Source: Paulinella micropora
Lineage: Eukaryota; Cercozoa; Imbricatea; Euglyphida
Reading direction: 5' to 3'
DNA length: 56,154 bases
Assembly (NCBI GenBank): GCA_009731375.1
Contig: BJOX01000114.1
Span: 131,367-187,520, forward strand
Shown here: piece after piece, positions 9,584-21,140 of the stretch
Position numbering within the stretch: the first letter of the stretch is position 1
How the letters are laid out: each line of letters opens with the position of its first letter
Program-made: the position numbers and the translations under genes
The notes under the pieces: generated by a model
The model's database searches: none
Told to the model about the DNA's origin: nothing
The model's input: only the letters and a program-made list of their open reading frames with translations

Positions 9584-12500
9584 TTATGATGTTTGTTGAT
9601 GTTTGAGTAGGTATGTCATTAGTGCTGTTTTGAATGGTTTTATTTTTGTTTCATCTGTTATATTTTTTGGGATTGATTTCCATTGATCAGCGAAGATCTT
9701 GGTGAGATATGGGTCTTTGTAATTGACAAAGAGGCTGCTTTTAGTTGAGTATCGCGTTTTGTATGAATGTATGGTATTGATTGGGGTAAAGGTGTTATTG
9801 TGGAGTGGTCTGTTGAGGTGTTTTTTAGGGTAAATGAATGGGTGATTTTCTATGCATACACGGAGTGTATATAGGTGGGTGATGTCAAGTAGTTTCAGTT
9901 GGTTTAGTATTGGTTTGGTGTGCGCGCGGTAATGTGTTTTTGCAATTATTCTGATTATTTTTTTTGTATTTTTATGAGTGGTTGTATGTATTTCTTTTTG
10001 TTGTCATGCGTCCCCCAGATGGAGATGTTTTGTATGAGGTGTGGGTATATGTGTGTGTAGTATAATTGTTTCATTGTTTTTATGTTTAGATATCTTTTAG
10101 CATAAAGCAATGAGTTGATTGTGGGTTGGAGTTTACGGATTATGTTATTGATGTGTTGATCATATTTAAGGTTGTGTTGTAGTGTTATTCCCAGGAGTTT
10201 TGCATGTTTGCATTGCTCGAGGGTGTGGTTGTTTATTGTTATTGTGATATCTTGTTTTGTTTTGTGAAAAATTGTGTATGTTGTTTTTGTTGGGTTCGGT
10301 ACTAGGTTATTAGAGTGGAAGTAATTTATTAATTTTGTTATTTCTATTTGTGTTTTTTGTTGTAGGTCTGTGGGAGTTTTGGATGTTATTATGAGTGTTG
10401 TGTCGTCTGCATATGTATATACTGTTCCTTGTTGTATGATATTGATTATGTCATTGATATAGAGTAGGAAAAAGGTAGTTGATAATGTGCTTCCTTGTGG
10501 TATGCCGTGTGTGATGGTGCGTTTGTAAGATTTACCATATTGTGTGTGGACCTCTTGGGTGCGGTTCGAGAAGTAGGATGCAAAGAATTGGACTGTTTCT
10601 TCCTTGAAATTAAAATTTCGCCGAAGTTTGTCCATGCTTTGAATGCTCTACTGTGTCGTACGCTTTTGAGAGGTCCACATACAATGCTAGCACTAATTCT
10701 TCTTTGTCTTTATGTTTTTGTATTTGGTTTATTATTGTTTGGATTGTCATGGTTGTGTTTGAGTTAGGTCGGAATGCGTATTGTGTGTGTGATATTATGT
10801 TATGTTTTGTTAGGTGGTCCATTATTTGTTTATTTATTATCGTGTCAAACACTTTAGCTATTATGGGTAGTAGTGATATCGGTCTGTAGTTGGCTGGCAT
10901 GCTTGTGTCACTTGCTTTGTATAGTTCAATTACTTTTGTTGTTTTGAGTGCATCTGGGTATTTATTTTCGTTTATGGCTTTGTTGAAAAGGTTGGTGAGT
11001 ATAGGTGTGAGGGAGGCATGCATGTCTTTTATAAGTGTTGGTTTTATTTTATATATGTCCTCTGCTTTATCTCTGTTTATGTTTTTAAGTGTTTTGTTTA
11101 CAATGTCTTCTGTTGTGTTATGTAGTTTGAAGCTTGGGTATGTTTGTTTGTTTTCTTCCNNNNNNNNNNGAGTATGTTTGTTTGTTTTCTTCCTCTTTCT
11201 CTTCTTGTTGTTGTTTATGTTCGATTGTTGGTATGCTGTTGCTTGTTTTTTTGCCTATTGTTATGTAATGATCGTTGAGTGCGTTTGCTATTTCTATTGG
11301 GTCTGTGTATGTTTTGTTGTTGTATTGTATTGTGGTTGGTGACACTCTCGGTGGTTTGTTGTTAGGTACTAACTCTCTGAGTTTTCTGTGTTGTTTCTTT
11401 GGGTTGTTTTTATTTTCTTCTAGCGTCTTCATTATTTCGTCTTTTTTGGCTTTGTGTATTATTTTGTCGACTTTGTATTTCTGTAGTCTGTATGTTTGTT
11501 TGTTTTCTGCTGTCGAGTTATCTCTCCATTTTTTATATAGTAGGTGCTTTTTTCTTATTTGCCTCTTTATTATGGGGTTGCACCAGCTCTTTCTTCTATT
11601 ACTTTGTTTAGGCTTTCGTTCGAAGTGTTCTATAACTTTTGTTATTGTTGTTTGTATGTATCTAAATTTTTGGTTTGTGTCGCTGTTTTTTGTGTTGTCT
11701 TGTGTGATGTATTTTAACTGTGTTTTGAGGTTTGCTAGGATTGTGTCTTTGTTTTTCTCATATATGCTTTTGGTGAGTGTGGGTGTGTTGTTTGTGTCTG
11801 GTTTTTTTGTGCGGGTGTGTATTATTGCGTATATGGGATGATGGTCTGATACGCATGAGCTTATGATGTTTGATTCTATGTTAGCATTAATGTTGGTGAT
11901 TATCATGTCTATGAGTGTGTGGGATGTTGTGTGGACCATGTCGTGTCTCGTTGCTTTTGTTATTGTAGTGTAGAGGTTGTTGTGTATCATTAGGTTTTGA
12001 AAATCTGTGTGTGGTTTATGTATGTTGTCAAGTAGGTTGTAGTTAATGTCGCCTACCAGTGTAATTGTGCTTGTGGGTGTTTTGTGCAGTATGCTGTTTA
12101 TGTTATTTTGTAATGCGTGTGTGAATTGTTTGTCTATGAGTGGGCGTCTGTGCATACCTATTATTGTGTGTATTGGTTTATTTTTAAGTTTATTATTATA
12201 TATTCTTAGAGTTAGTGGTGTTTTGCATGAGTCCGATATGGTTTGTTTGTCGTCTATTGTGATGTGCATGTTGCTTTTATAATATATTGAGATGTCGATG
12301 TGATGTTTAGCTATGTATGTAGGGATAGGGAATGCGTTGTTACTGATTGATTGGTTGATGTAGTTATCTGTGAGTATGATGATGTCTGGTTGGAATGGTA
12401 GGAGTTGTAGGTGTGTGATTAGGTTTTGATAATGTGCTTGAGGGAGTGGATGTTGGTGTGATATATTGTGAGTGTATTGTTGTGCGCGTTATTGTTGTTT

Positions 12501-12670
12501 TTATTGCTATTATTATTGTTATTATTGTTATTATTGTTGTTGTTTTTTATGTTCTTATTATATGTTTTATTTTTGTTATTTTTAGAGGTGAGAGACAGGT
12601 ATGGCTTGAAGGATTGTGGGAGGAGGTTAGGGTGGACGAGATGATTTGGGGGTTTATTTTGAGAGCTCAT
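9584..12670 (-). pseudogene. LINE ORF2: APE endonuclease plus reverse transcriptase, frameshifted
   Basis: Translation starts ATG AGC at 12670. Endonuclease signatures in order: YHTNIHSL near 12450; PDIIILTD (usual Glu replaced by Asp) near 12380; TLVGDINYN near 12050; and SDHHPIYAI near 11840. The reverse transcriptase follows, with NYRPISLLPIIAKVFD, the segment LYVDLSKAYDTVEHS, then GIPQGSTLS and the active site YADDT near 10410. The C-terminal region continues past the apparent stop at 9955 in another frame, with RIIAKTHYRAHTKPI and HSYKTRYST, to a TAA at 9584. Frame breaks lie near 12425 (at AAAA), 10620-10640 and 9960 (at A8), plus the N gap in the endonuclease-RT linker. The enzyme would nick target DNA and copy its RNA from the nick. 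Non-functional as sequenced; base errors in homopolymers are an alternative cause. Confidence 0.85.
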
Positions 12671-14133
12671 TTAGGTGTTTGTGGGGATTTTGCTGTGCTG
12701 TGTGTTTGGTTTGCGGAGCATGTAGAGGTCTTTGATTATGCTTATGTCTTCTTCTGTTTTGATTATCAACCTGTGCTCCCTTGTCTGGTCCTTGAAGAAA
12801 ACTTCCCCGTCTCTTGTCCACACGTAGATGGTTGTGCCAGTAGCCTCAACTAGTTCCTTCTTGAGCTTGATCGCCTGTTTCAGAAGCATGAGTGTGTTTG
12901 GTGGGAGGCTTTCATTGATAAATATTTTGAATGTTTTGTTTGCAAGATGTGTGTCTTTCCAGTTTACTGTGTCGTGGGTGAGGGGCTGGAGTGGGTCGTG
13001 CTTTTTGAAGTGCGTTTTGAGGTTGTTTGAGCTAAAGCGCACTATGATAGCTGGTGGTTGTTTGGGTTCCTCTCGCATGGGTTTTGTGCTCTTTGCTCTG
13101 AAGCATTTCGTGATATCTCCCTCTTGGTATGGAATGTTTTTTGCATCCATCATGGCTTTCACTATGTTTAGTGTGTTTTCTTTGGGTTGGTATGGTATGC
13201 CTGAGATGCTAAGCTCACATGTTGGGTCTCGTTGGTTTTGTTTTTGGTTCTCTGTCTGTTTGCGTTCTAGTGGGTAGTTGTGTGTGCTGGTGTTTGCGTT
13301 AGCATGTATGTTTTTGAGTGACTGGGTTGCGTTAGTTGCACATTGACTATATATATTAGCAGGTGGTTGTGTTTTTGCGTGGCGTTCCTGCATTTCCTTC
13401 ATCTCGTTAAGTCGAAGCTTAGTTTCGTTTATCTCTAGTCGGATTGAGTCTACGCTGGCCGTGAGCTGGTTGAGTTCCGTTTGGTGGGTTTGCAGTAGTT
13501 CCTTGTGTTTCTGGGCCGTTTTTTGAGTCTTCTCGATTGCTTGTACGTGGGTTTCGCTTTGTTGGTTGACTCTGTCTTCGAGTTGCTTTGTTCGGCTGCC
13601 CAATGTTTCTAGTTTTCCGATAAAGTCTTTTATGTCCTCGACTTGTTGTTGTCGGGCTTGTTCGAACATGGGTTTGAGGATTTTTTCGAGCAAGGTGGCA
13701 CTGAAGAGCGTCGCTGGTTCGAGTGCTGTTTCGTTGTTGTTGTTGTTGTTGTTGTTGTTGGTTGGTTCATGGGTTGTGTCGGCGTTGTCCGTTAGAGTGC
13801 TGGTGTTGACGGTTTCAGGTGTTGAGTTTGCGTCGTCATCGGGGGGTTGTTCTGTTTCCTCGTTGTTGAGCGTCTTGTTGGTAGCTTCGGGTGGTGTGTT
13901 GTTGGGGCTGTTGACGTCTTCTTCGTTGTAGTCTTCCTCGTCGCTCCAGTCCCTTTGCACATGTACACTGTTGGTGGCTCCATTTCCTTTTTTGCTGAGT
14001 TTGTTGGCTTTTTTTAGCCGCTTTTTTTCCTTGCGAGAGAGGGTGATAGTTCCGTTGTTTGTTTCGGATGTTTCTTCCTGGGTTTCTTGGGCTCTGTGGG
14101 CTTTTATGCGTTTTTCGTTTCTTTGCTTGGGTC

Positions 14134-14167
<34 letters not shown>
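12671..14167 (-). CDS. LINE ORF1 nucleic-acid-binding protein
   Basis: A 498-codon frame. In order: basic N-terminus ([18 protein letters not shown]); an acidic, Asn-rich stretch with a run of nine Asn; a predicted coiled coil at about residues 165-275 (heptads of Leu, Glu and Gln around [17 protein letters not shown] and [14 protein letters not shown]); then a C-terminal domain with [28 protein letters not shown] and [12 protein letters not shown]. That block matches the baculovirus FP25-like/RRM C-terminus common in LINE ORF1 proteins, which coat the element RNA. The true start is unclear: the frame runs into (AG)n as Arg-Glu repeats, and the best ATG (14138) is in a different frame, so a 5' frameshift is likely. 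The TAA is followed at once by the ORF2 ATG in the same frame. Confidence 0.8.
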
Positions 14168-14169
<2 letters not shown>

Positions 14170-14180
14170 ACTCACTCACT

Positions 14181-14210
14181 CACTCGCGCTCTCTACTGTG
14201 TCTCTCTCTC

Positions 14211-14251
<41 letters not shown>

Positions 14252-14311
14252 GTTTCTATAGAAATAATATTTTATCTACCTATCTACCTACCTACCTACC
14301 TACCTATCTAC

Positions 14312-14375
<64 letters not shown>

Positions 14376-14377
14376 TC

Positions 14378-14410
<33 letters not shown>

Positions 14411-14411
14411 C

Positions 14412-14451
<40 letters not shown>

Positions 14452-14527
14452 GTCTATCTATCTATCTATCTATCTATCCATCCATCCGTCAATCTATCCA
14501 TCTATCAATCTATCCATCCATCCATCC

Positions 14528-14589
<62 letters not shown>

Positions 14590-14625
14590 AGCTATCTATC
14601 CATCTATCTATCCATCTATCTATCC

Positions 14626-14657
<32 letters not shown>

Positions 14658-14679
14658 ATCTACCTACCTATCTACCTAC

Positions 14680-14714
<35 letters not shown>

Positions 14715-14751
14715 CCTATCTACCTACCTTCCTACCTATCTACCTACCTAC

Positions 14752-14802
<51 letters not shown>

Positions 14803-14810
14803 AATATCTA
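14181..14810. repeat. (CT)n then (ATCT)n/(ACCT)n arrays
   Basis: (CT)n with CTCACTCA interruptions overlaps the LINE 5' end (14139-14250). The rest is ATCT and ACCT runs. Between them sits a 25-base unique piece (TTTCTATAGAAATAATATTT). Confidence 0.9.
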
Positions 14811-14931
14811 TCTTGTAGGAATGACTTGGGCGAGGCGAACAGGATGATTGCAGGTTAACATACATAACATACATACATAATAGACATACATAACATACAT
14901 ACATAACAGAGACGCATAACAGGCACAGGGG

Positions 14932-14978
<47 letters not shown>

Positions 14979-15871
14979 TTACACACAGAACGTACACACA
15001 GAACTGACATAACATACACACATAACATACGCACACAACATACACACATAACATACACACATAACATACACACATAACATACACACATAACATACACACA
15101 TAACATACACACATAACATACACACATAACATACACACATAACATACACACATAACATACACACACACCATACACACATACCATACACACATAACATACA
15201 CACATACCATACACACATACCATACGCACATAACATACAGACATAACATACACACATAACATACAGTCATACCATACACACATAACATACACACATAACA
15301 TACACACATAACATACACACATAACATACACACATAACATACATACATACCATACACACATAACATACACACATACCATACGCACATAACATACGCACAT
15401 AAACAGACATAAAATACAGACATACCATACGCACATAACATACACACATAACTTGTTTTACAGGCTCAAGTCGCTGAACCTGCAATACGTCTCATTGTGT
15501 GTGTATGTATCTGCCTGTGTATGCATTTATGTGTATAAGCATGTATGTGTATCTGTGTGTATCTGTGTGTGTGTGTGTTGAACACAAAGTTGGCAAAAGC
15601 GTCTGTCTACATATATCTACATATGGTGTGTGTGTGTGTGTGTGTTTGTGTTTGTGTGTATGTGTGTTTGTGTGTGTGTGTGAATTCAAGGCGCAACTCG
15701 CAAAATCTCCGCCTCTGGGCTCAAAAGGCACAAGAGAAGAAGAACAGGATGGATAGCCCCGTACACCACACATACACACAGACAGTTGTGTATGCGCTCT
15801 CCCGCTCTATCTCTCTCTCTCTCTCTCTCTCTCCTCCTCCTCCTCTTACTACTACTACCCCCCTTTCCCCC
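14811..15871. repeat. 13-bp (CATAACATACACA)n minisatellite, (AG)n and (GT)n runs
   Basis: From about 14860 to 15450 the unit CATAACATACACA repeats with variants, interrupted by (AG)n at 14937-14974. From 15495 to 15690 GT-rich sequence follows. Small unique islands at 14811-14858, 15455-15490 and 15690-15775 could hold exons of the gene downstream; for example, TTGTTTTACAG precedes a CTCAAGTCGCTGAACCTG stretch near 15470. None is secure. Confidence 0.6.
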
Positions 15872-15881
15872 NNNNNNNNNN

Positions 15882-16587
<706 letters not shown>

Positions 16588-16599
<12 letters not shown>

Positions 16600-16749
16600 C
16601 ATAGGACGGGTAGGTATGTAAGCTGGACAAGGTAGGGTTAGGGTTAGGCGGTCTAGCAAACTGCATCATTAGGTGCATACCCACATACACACACACGCAC
16701 ATGCGCGTAGGTCTTCAATGAGTTCTTTGACGTCGATGTATACACGTTA

Positions 16750-16781
<32 letters not shown>

Positions 16782-16823
16782 GCACGCACGCACACGCGCA
16801 CGCACACACACACGCGCACACGC

Positions 16824-16855
<32 letters not shown>

Positions 16856-16924
16856 GTACACACACACAAACACACACACACACACATACACACACACACA
16901 CACACACCACACACGTGCGCCTAG
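16588..16924. other. Short unique segment, TTAGGG motif and (CA)n
   Basis: It holds TAGGGTTAGGGTTAGG at 16633-16648 and a stray copy of the 5' part of the next exon (GTCTTCAATGAGTTCTTTGACG at 16711-16732, again preceded by a TAG acceptor-like triplet). Then comes (CA)n with CG interruptions (16750-16910). Confidence 0.6.
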
Positions 16925-17005
16925 GTCTTCAATGAGTTCTTTGACGACGCGGCGTCCTACTTGCAGAACCTGGTATCTATCTATCTATATATCTATCTAT
17001 ATATA

Positions 17006-17059
<54 letters not shown>

Positions 17060-17155
17060 GCTAGCTAGCTAGCTAGCTATCTATCCATCTATCTATCCAT
17101 CTATCTGTCTATCTACCTATCTATCTATCGATCTATCTATCTATCTCTATCTATC

Positions 17156-17232
<77 letters not shown>

Positions 17233-17332
17233 CTATCTATTTACCTACCTACCTACCTACTTACCTACCTACCTACCTATCTACCTATCTATCTACCTAC
17301 CTACCTATCTATCTACCTATCTACCTATCTAC

Positions 17333-17398
<66 letters not shown>

Positions 17399-17494
17399 GT
17401 CTGTATGTCTGTCTGTCTGTCTATCTGTCTATCTATCTATCTATCTATCTATCTGTCTGTCTGACTGTCTATCTATCTATCTATCCATCCATCC

Positions 17495-17526
<32 letters not shown>

Positions 17527-17582
17527 GTCTGTCTGACTGACTATCTATCTATCTATATATCTATCTATCTATCTATCTAAGA

Positions 17583-17616
<34 letters not shown>

Positions 17617-18471
17617 CCTACCTACCTACCTATCTACCTACCTGCCTACCTAGGTGGTGATGGAGCTTGGTCGCAAGATCAAGCGCGACCCCTACCACAT
17701 CCGCATCTTCACTGGCTCGTAAGGAGTTCAGCTTGTCGCTGACTCGGAAATACCCCCCCTTGTGGTTCACCTTGGCCGAGGTGTCGCTGATCAAACTCGA
17801 GACTAAGATGCTGTTCCATGTGGACGTGTTTGAAGCCAACCGGCGAGTCAAGAAGCTGTCCGCGCTGATACCGCACCACAGCAAATTTGCGGACTTGGCG
17901 GATGTGGTGTGGGACAAGTATGTGGACAGCTGCTCCCGAGACTCGAAAAAGCCCAATGTTGGCAAGCTGGCCACACAGCAGCAGGCTGATGCAAGCAAGG
18001 CAAGCACGGCCACGGACCATACCAAGCTAGCGAGCCAGCACGGCAAGGCAAACACAGACCAATTCCCAAGGGGGCAAGAGGCCGGCCAAGGCGAGCAGCA
18101 GCAGAAGCGATTGCAGCTCAACGGCAGAGGGGAAGTGCAGGAGCCGAGCGTCAAGAGGCGGCGACTGGATGGACCAACAGGGGAACAACCGGCAGCGGGA
18201 GAGAGGAGCGAGCGAAGCAAAGGGCAGACCATAGAGGGAGAGGAGAGAGGAGCATGGGGCACACTATGGCAGAGGTGGCACTTACCCGGCTGCGCCTGTT
18301 TTTCTGGCAGACCTACCAACAGAAAGACTTCCGCGGTTTGAACATGAAGCTTGTGCACAAGACCTTTGACGAGCACGAGACTTGGTGACGCACCCACGTA
18401 GCCCGGCCTTGCCCGTCAAGCTGACTTGCAGCGTCTTGCCTAGAGACTTTAACCCAGAACAGGACATGGTG

Positions 18472-18503
<32 letters not shown>

Positions 18504-18680
18504 GCGCACACACAAAACATACACACACACACGTGTTGCAACCAGGTTTGGCTACATGCAATCCAGCCAGTTGCGGTCCACCGTGCCAACGCCCCACTGG
18601 GATTACAACGGTAGACCTGCTCAGTCTCTTACTCCTCTTCCTCCTCTCCTCCTCCTCCTCCTCCCCCTCCTCTTCTTCTT

Positions 18681-18711
<31 letters not shown>

Positions 18712-19027
18712 GCACACACAAACACACACATACACACACACACACACACATGCATACACTCACCTCTGCATACATACACTTGCACAACAAACACGGAGGG
18801 CATGTGAGCCATTGTGCTGGCTGTTGAGCAGACAACATTGGCTTGTCCATTGTGCTTGCTGTTGTGCAGACGACACGGACTTGTCCGCGGAGAGCTTCGA
18901 GCGCGAGCCTCCGCCCGCGGCTGACTATTATCGTTACGGCGGCGGTTCGGACAAGCACATCCTGGTGGCCACTGACCACCCTATCACCGCGTTGGAGCGA
19001 GAAAAGATGAGCCCCACGCGAGCTTAA
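16925..19027 (+). CDS. Unidentified multi-exon gene, 3' part
   Basis: Exon-like blocks of higher complexity and GC content lie between microsatellites. Block one, 16925-16972, reads [16 protein letters not shown] and is followed by GT. The next opens at 17654 after a pyrimidine-rich tract ending TAG, in phase, with [19 protein letters not shown]. One base out of frame it continues as [19 protein letters not shown] and [15 protein letters not shown], then a Gln/Lys-rich tail with a basic VKRRRLDGP motif. Later blocks are 18311-18384 ([19 protein letters not shown]), 18546-18610 (ending PTPHWDYN) and 18870-19027 (ending MSPTRA, TAA). The last two join phase-consistently. I do not recognise the protein. 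The frame break near 17712 and a poor junction around 18385-18470 leave open a pseudogene or unmodelled introns. Confidence 0.4.
16973..17653 (+). repeat. Probable intron filled with (ATCT)n/(ACCT)n
   Basis: It begins GTATCT and ends ACCTGCCTACCTAG; everything between is ATCT, ACCT, CTGT and CTGA repeats. The ATCT strand itself supplies the donor-proximal sequence and a polypyrimidine tract. Splicing is inferred from the in-phase peptide on both sides. Confidence 0.5.
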
Positions 19028-19582
19028 GCTTAAGCACTTTGATTACTCTCCTTTCCTCAAGCTTCCGGATCGCGCTAAGTGTCCCACGTAAGCAGGTGAG
19101 ATCGCAGTGGTGTAACACTCACGGTATACTACATCGTTGTTTCGCTATTAGTTTTTATAGGAATTCACTCGTGGAAGTGATTCTTATAAATAAATGTATC
19201 ATATGCGTTAGTCATAGCTATTTCAATTTCACTCACCGTTACTTGGGTAGTTGATTTGTTAATAGGGCTGGACAGTCAATAATGCCAATGTTAACTGAAA
19301 GGTTTTAATACATCACTTACCAGTCATAATTGCACCAGTCTTATAATTACTTAACTTAGTCAGAGTCAGTACGCATCAGACCAGCACCTAAGTTAGTCAG
19401 TTTTGTGGCAGTCTTTGTCGTCGCGGTTCAGTTCTACTAATACGTGTTATTAAAGTGCGTTTCCATCTTGCGTGAACAGTCTTGCTAGGTAGCCCGGATT
19501 GATCCTGAGAGGGATCGGTAAAGGTTCCACAATGGCAAGTTATTCAAATGTTATGAGCAGTGGGACCTAGAAAAACTTTCAT
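19028..19582 (+). other. Leader region upstream of Copia-1 gag
   Basis: AT-rich sequence between the unidentified gene and the Copia-1 gag start. It should contain the Copia-1 5' LTR, but I find no clear match to the LTR-like repeat at 33395, so the left end of Copia-1 is undefined. An inverted GATCC/GGATC motif lies at 19500-19516. Confidence 0.35.
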
Positions 19583-20061
19583 ATGGATTTAAAGCATGAG
19601 TACATCCCGCAGTTGGATGCTACCACTCTGAACTATTCCGATTTCCGGTACAAATCGGAAAACTATGCCAGAGGCATCAGTGGCTTGCATGGTGTGCGTC
19701 ACGCTGGCGACAGCTACAGCTACAGCTACAGCTACATCATTGACCCAGCTACAGCTAAGGTTAAATATCCCTACGATCCTGCGAAAGCAATGGAAGTAGA
19801 GGAAATGGAGTTACCAGAAGAGCCAGAATCAGAGGGCACTCCTGACTCCGGATCAGACACTGAAGGCAGCGTCTCAGACGGCGCTAGACCGAGACCTAAA
19901 ACGAAAAAGGAAGAAGGCAAGACACCTGCAATAGACAAACCGAAAGATTAGGCAAAACTGTCAGAAGAACAGAAGGCACAGTGGAGAGAGAAGAGAGCTA
20001 AGAGACTAAAGCGCGAGAAGAGAAAACAATCCAAACGAGCACACACATTAACAGTAAGAAC
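19583..20061 (+). pseudogene. Copia-1 gag, N-terminal part
   Basis: Starts MDLKHEYIPQLDATTLNYSD. It contains a run of Ser-Tyr repeats and an acidic stretch (MEVEEMELPEEPESEG), then an in-frame TAG at 19949 and a basic Lys/Arg helix region. It is cut at 20061 by the Gypsy-1 insertion and resumes at 30677 after the target duplication. Assignment to gag rests on position and on the downstream knuckle, not on a recognised domain in this part. Confidence 0.55.
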
Positions 20062-20298
20062 TGTAATGCCCCCAACGATAGCTCGTAAAAAGTCGGTAAT
20101 ACAACCAAACACAGTCCTCAAGAATGAGAATGATGTCTCGTTGTATTAGCTCAGTGAAGCCAAAAAGGAAAACGGCAACAGACCAGGAATAAAATGGCAT
20201 CAGGTCCAATCCGGACAAATAATACTGAAAAACAAGCTGGTGCACCTGTCACCAGGAAAAGGTATTTTTTACCGGCTATCCGGGGGGTGATGCCTACA
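20062..20298 (-). repeat. Gypsy-1 3' LTR
   Basis: 237 bp, sense strand TGTAGGCATCACCC to GGGGGCATTACA. Matches 30440-30676 except for one base. Confidence 0.95.
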
Positions 20299-20310
20299 GT
20301 ACCCCCTCCC
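20299..20310 (-). promoter_or_regulatory. Gypsy-1 polypurine tract
   Basis: GGGAGGGGGTAC on the sense strand, directly before the 3' LTR. The identical 12-mer precedes the Gypsy-2 3' LTR (38002-38013). It primes plus-strand DNA synthesis. Confidence 0.85.
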
Positions 20311-21140
20311 GATTTTATGACGGAAATAGCATTTTCGTCATACACCTTCTGATTTCTTTCTGCAAATAGTATGCGCTATGGAGTCATGCCACACAGCGCA
20401 TCGACCCACGGATAGACGCTAAAAGACGATAAATATATCCTCATACGGCACGTCAAAGCGGATTCTCTAGCCTTTCTTGTAAATTTTGAACTCCTTCCCC
20501 TCAATTTTTTTTTTTTTCTTTTTTTTTTCGGCAGTATGTCAAGAACAAACGTACAATTAATAAAAAAATACAAGCAACGTGGTGCTGTAGTACGATTCCC
20601 CCTTTGATCTCCTTCTTCTTCTTATCATTATCATTATTATTATTATTATTCACAGGGAGATCGTAAGTACATTGTCTTTTTTAATGACATACCCTTGTAT
20701 AAGGCGGATATCCTATGATATAGTATTAGGGGGCCAGTCCTAATAGCTATATCCGAAGTCGAGGTGTATGTACCCGACCCTGCGATATACCGACACAAGT
20801 AGAGATTGACCGTGCTCAGGTACGACAGTATATAATCTATCGTAAAAAATAATTTAATGAAAGTTTCAGAGAACATTTCATTTTCGAGAACATCATCCCA
20901 GGACTTGGAAAGGGTCATACCCGGGAACACCATCGCTCAATACACTAGCGATCCCCGTATACGGTGTAGTATCATCGTCGATCGACCTTTCGCACTCGTA
21001 TGTTGCGATCGAATGCCAAGTTATATCACTGAGTCTTTTTAATATTCATATTGATAACTGATGATGCATGATCAAATCATGATACGCCGTGGGCAATCAA
21101 TCAGTTTATTTGAGACGCATAAAGAAAAATAGTTTCTTTG
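20311..21140 (-). other. Gypsy-1 3' untranslated region, partly conserved
   Basis: About 830 bases between the pol stop and the polypurine tract with no convincing protein. Blocks align with the same region of Gypsy-2: the plus-strand GACATACCCTTGTATAA (near 20687 and 38349), the CTATATCCGAAGT block and a small stem-loop. Such conservation in an otherwise diverged non-coding stretch suggests an RNA function such as packaging or dimerisation. Confidence 0.6.
20932..20952 (-). other. Conserved 6-bp stem, 9-base loop
   Basis: ATCGCT, nine bases, AGCGAT. The same stem with a different nine-base loop is present in Gypsy-2 at 38588-38608. Confidence 0.5.

Larger units (their letters stand above)
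9543..14180 (-). mobile_element. Non-LTR retrotransposon (LINE), nearly full length
   Basis: It reads right to left: an (AG)-rich 5' end, ORF1 (14167-12671), ORF2 (12670-9584), a 3' end with an 18-base poly(A) (T run at 9543-9560 on plus). ORF1 has a coiled coil and an FP25/RRM-like C-terminus. ORF2 has an APE-type endonuclease and a YADD reverse transcriptase. This combination is typical of the CR1/Jockey/L2 group. The copy is disabled by at least three frameshifts, several at A runs, and is broken by a 10-N gap at 11160-11169. Target-site duplications were not found. Confidence 0.85.

Noticed and set aside
10495-12853. Plus-strand hydrophobic frames opposite the LINE
   Set aside because: Shadows of the Asn/Thr/Ile-rich ORF2 on minus; RT and endonuclease motifs are on the minus strand.
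13740-13760. Poly-Gln/Asn expansion as a disease-type repeat gene
   Set aside because: It is the Asn run of LINE ORF1.
15455-15490. Leucine-rich-repeat exon (LKSLNLQYV)
   Set aside because: Only about 11 residues between a possible acceptor and GT-rich repeat; too short to call.
16633-16648. True telomere or chromosome end
   Set aside because: Only two and a half repeats, with complex sequence on both sides.
20048-20345. Short minus frames over the Gypsy-1 LTRs
   Set aside because: They repeat in both LTRs, cross the LTR boundary and have no motif.
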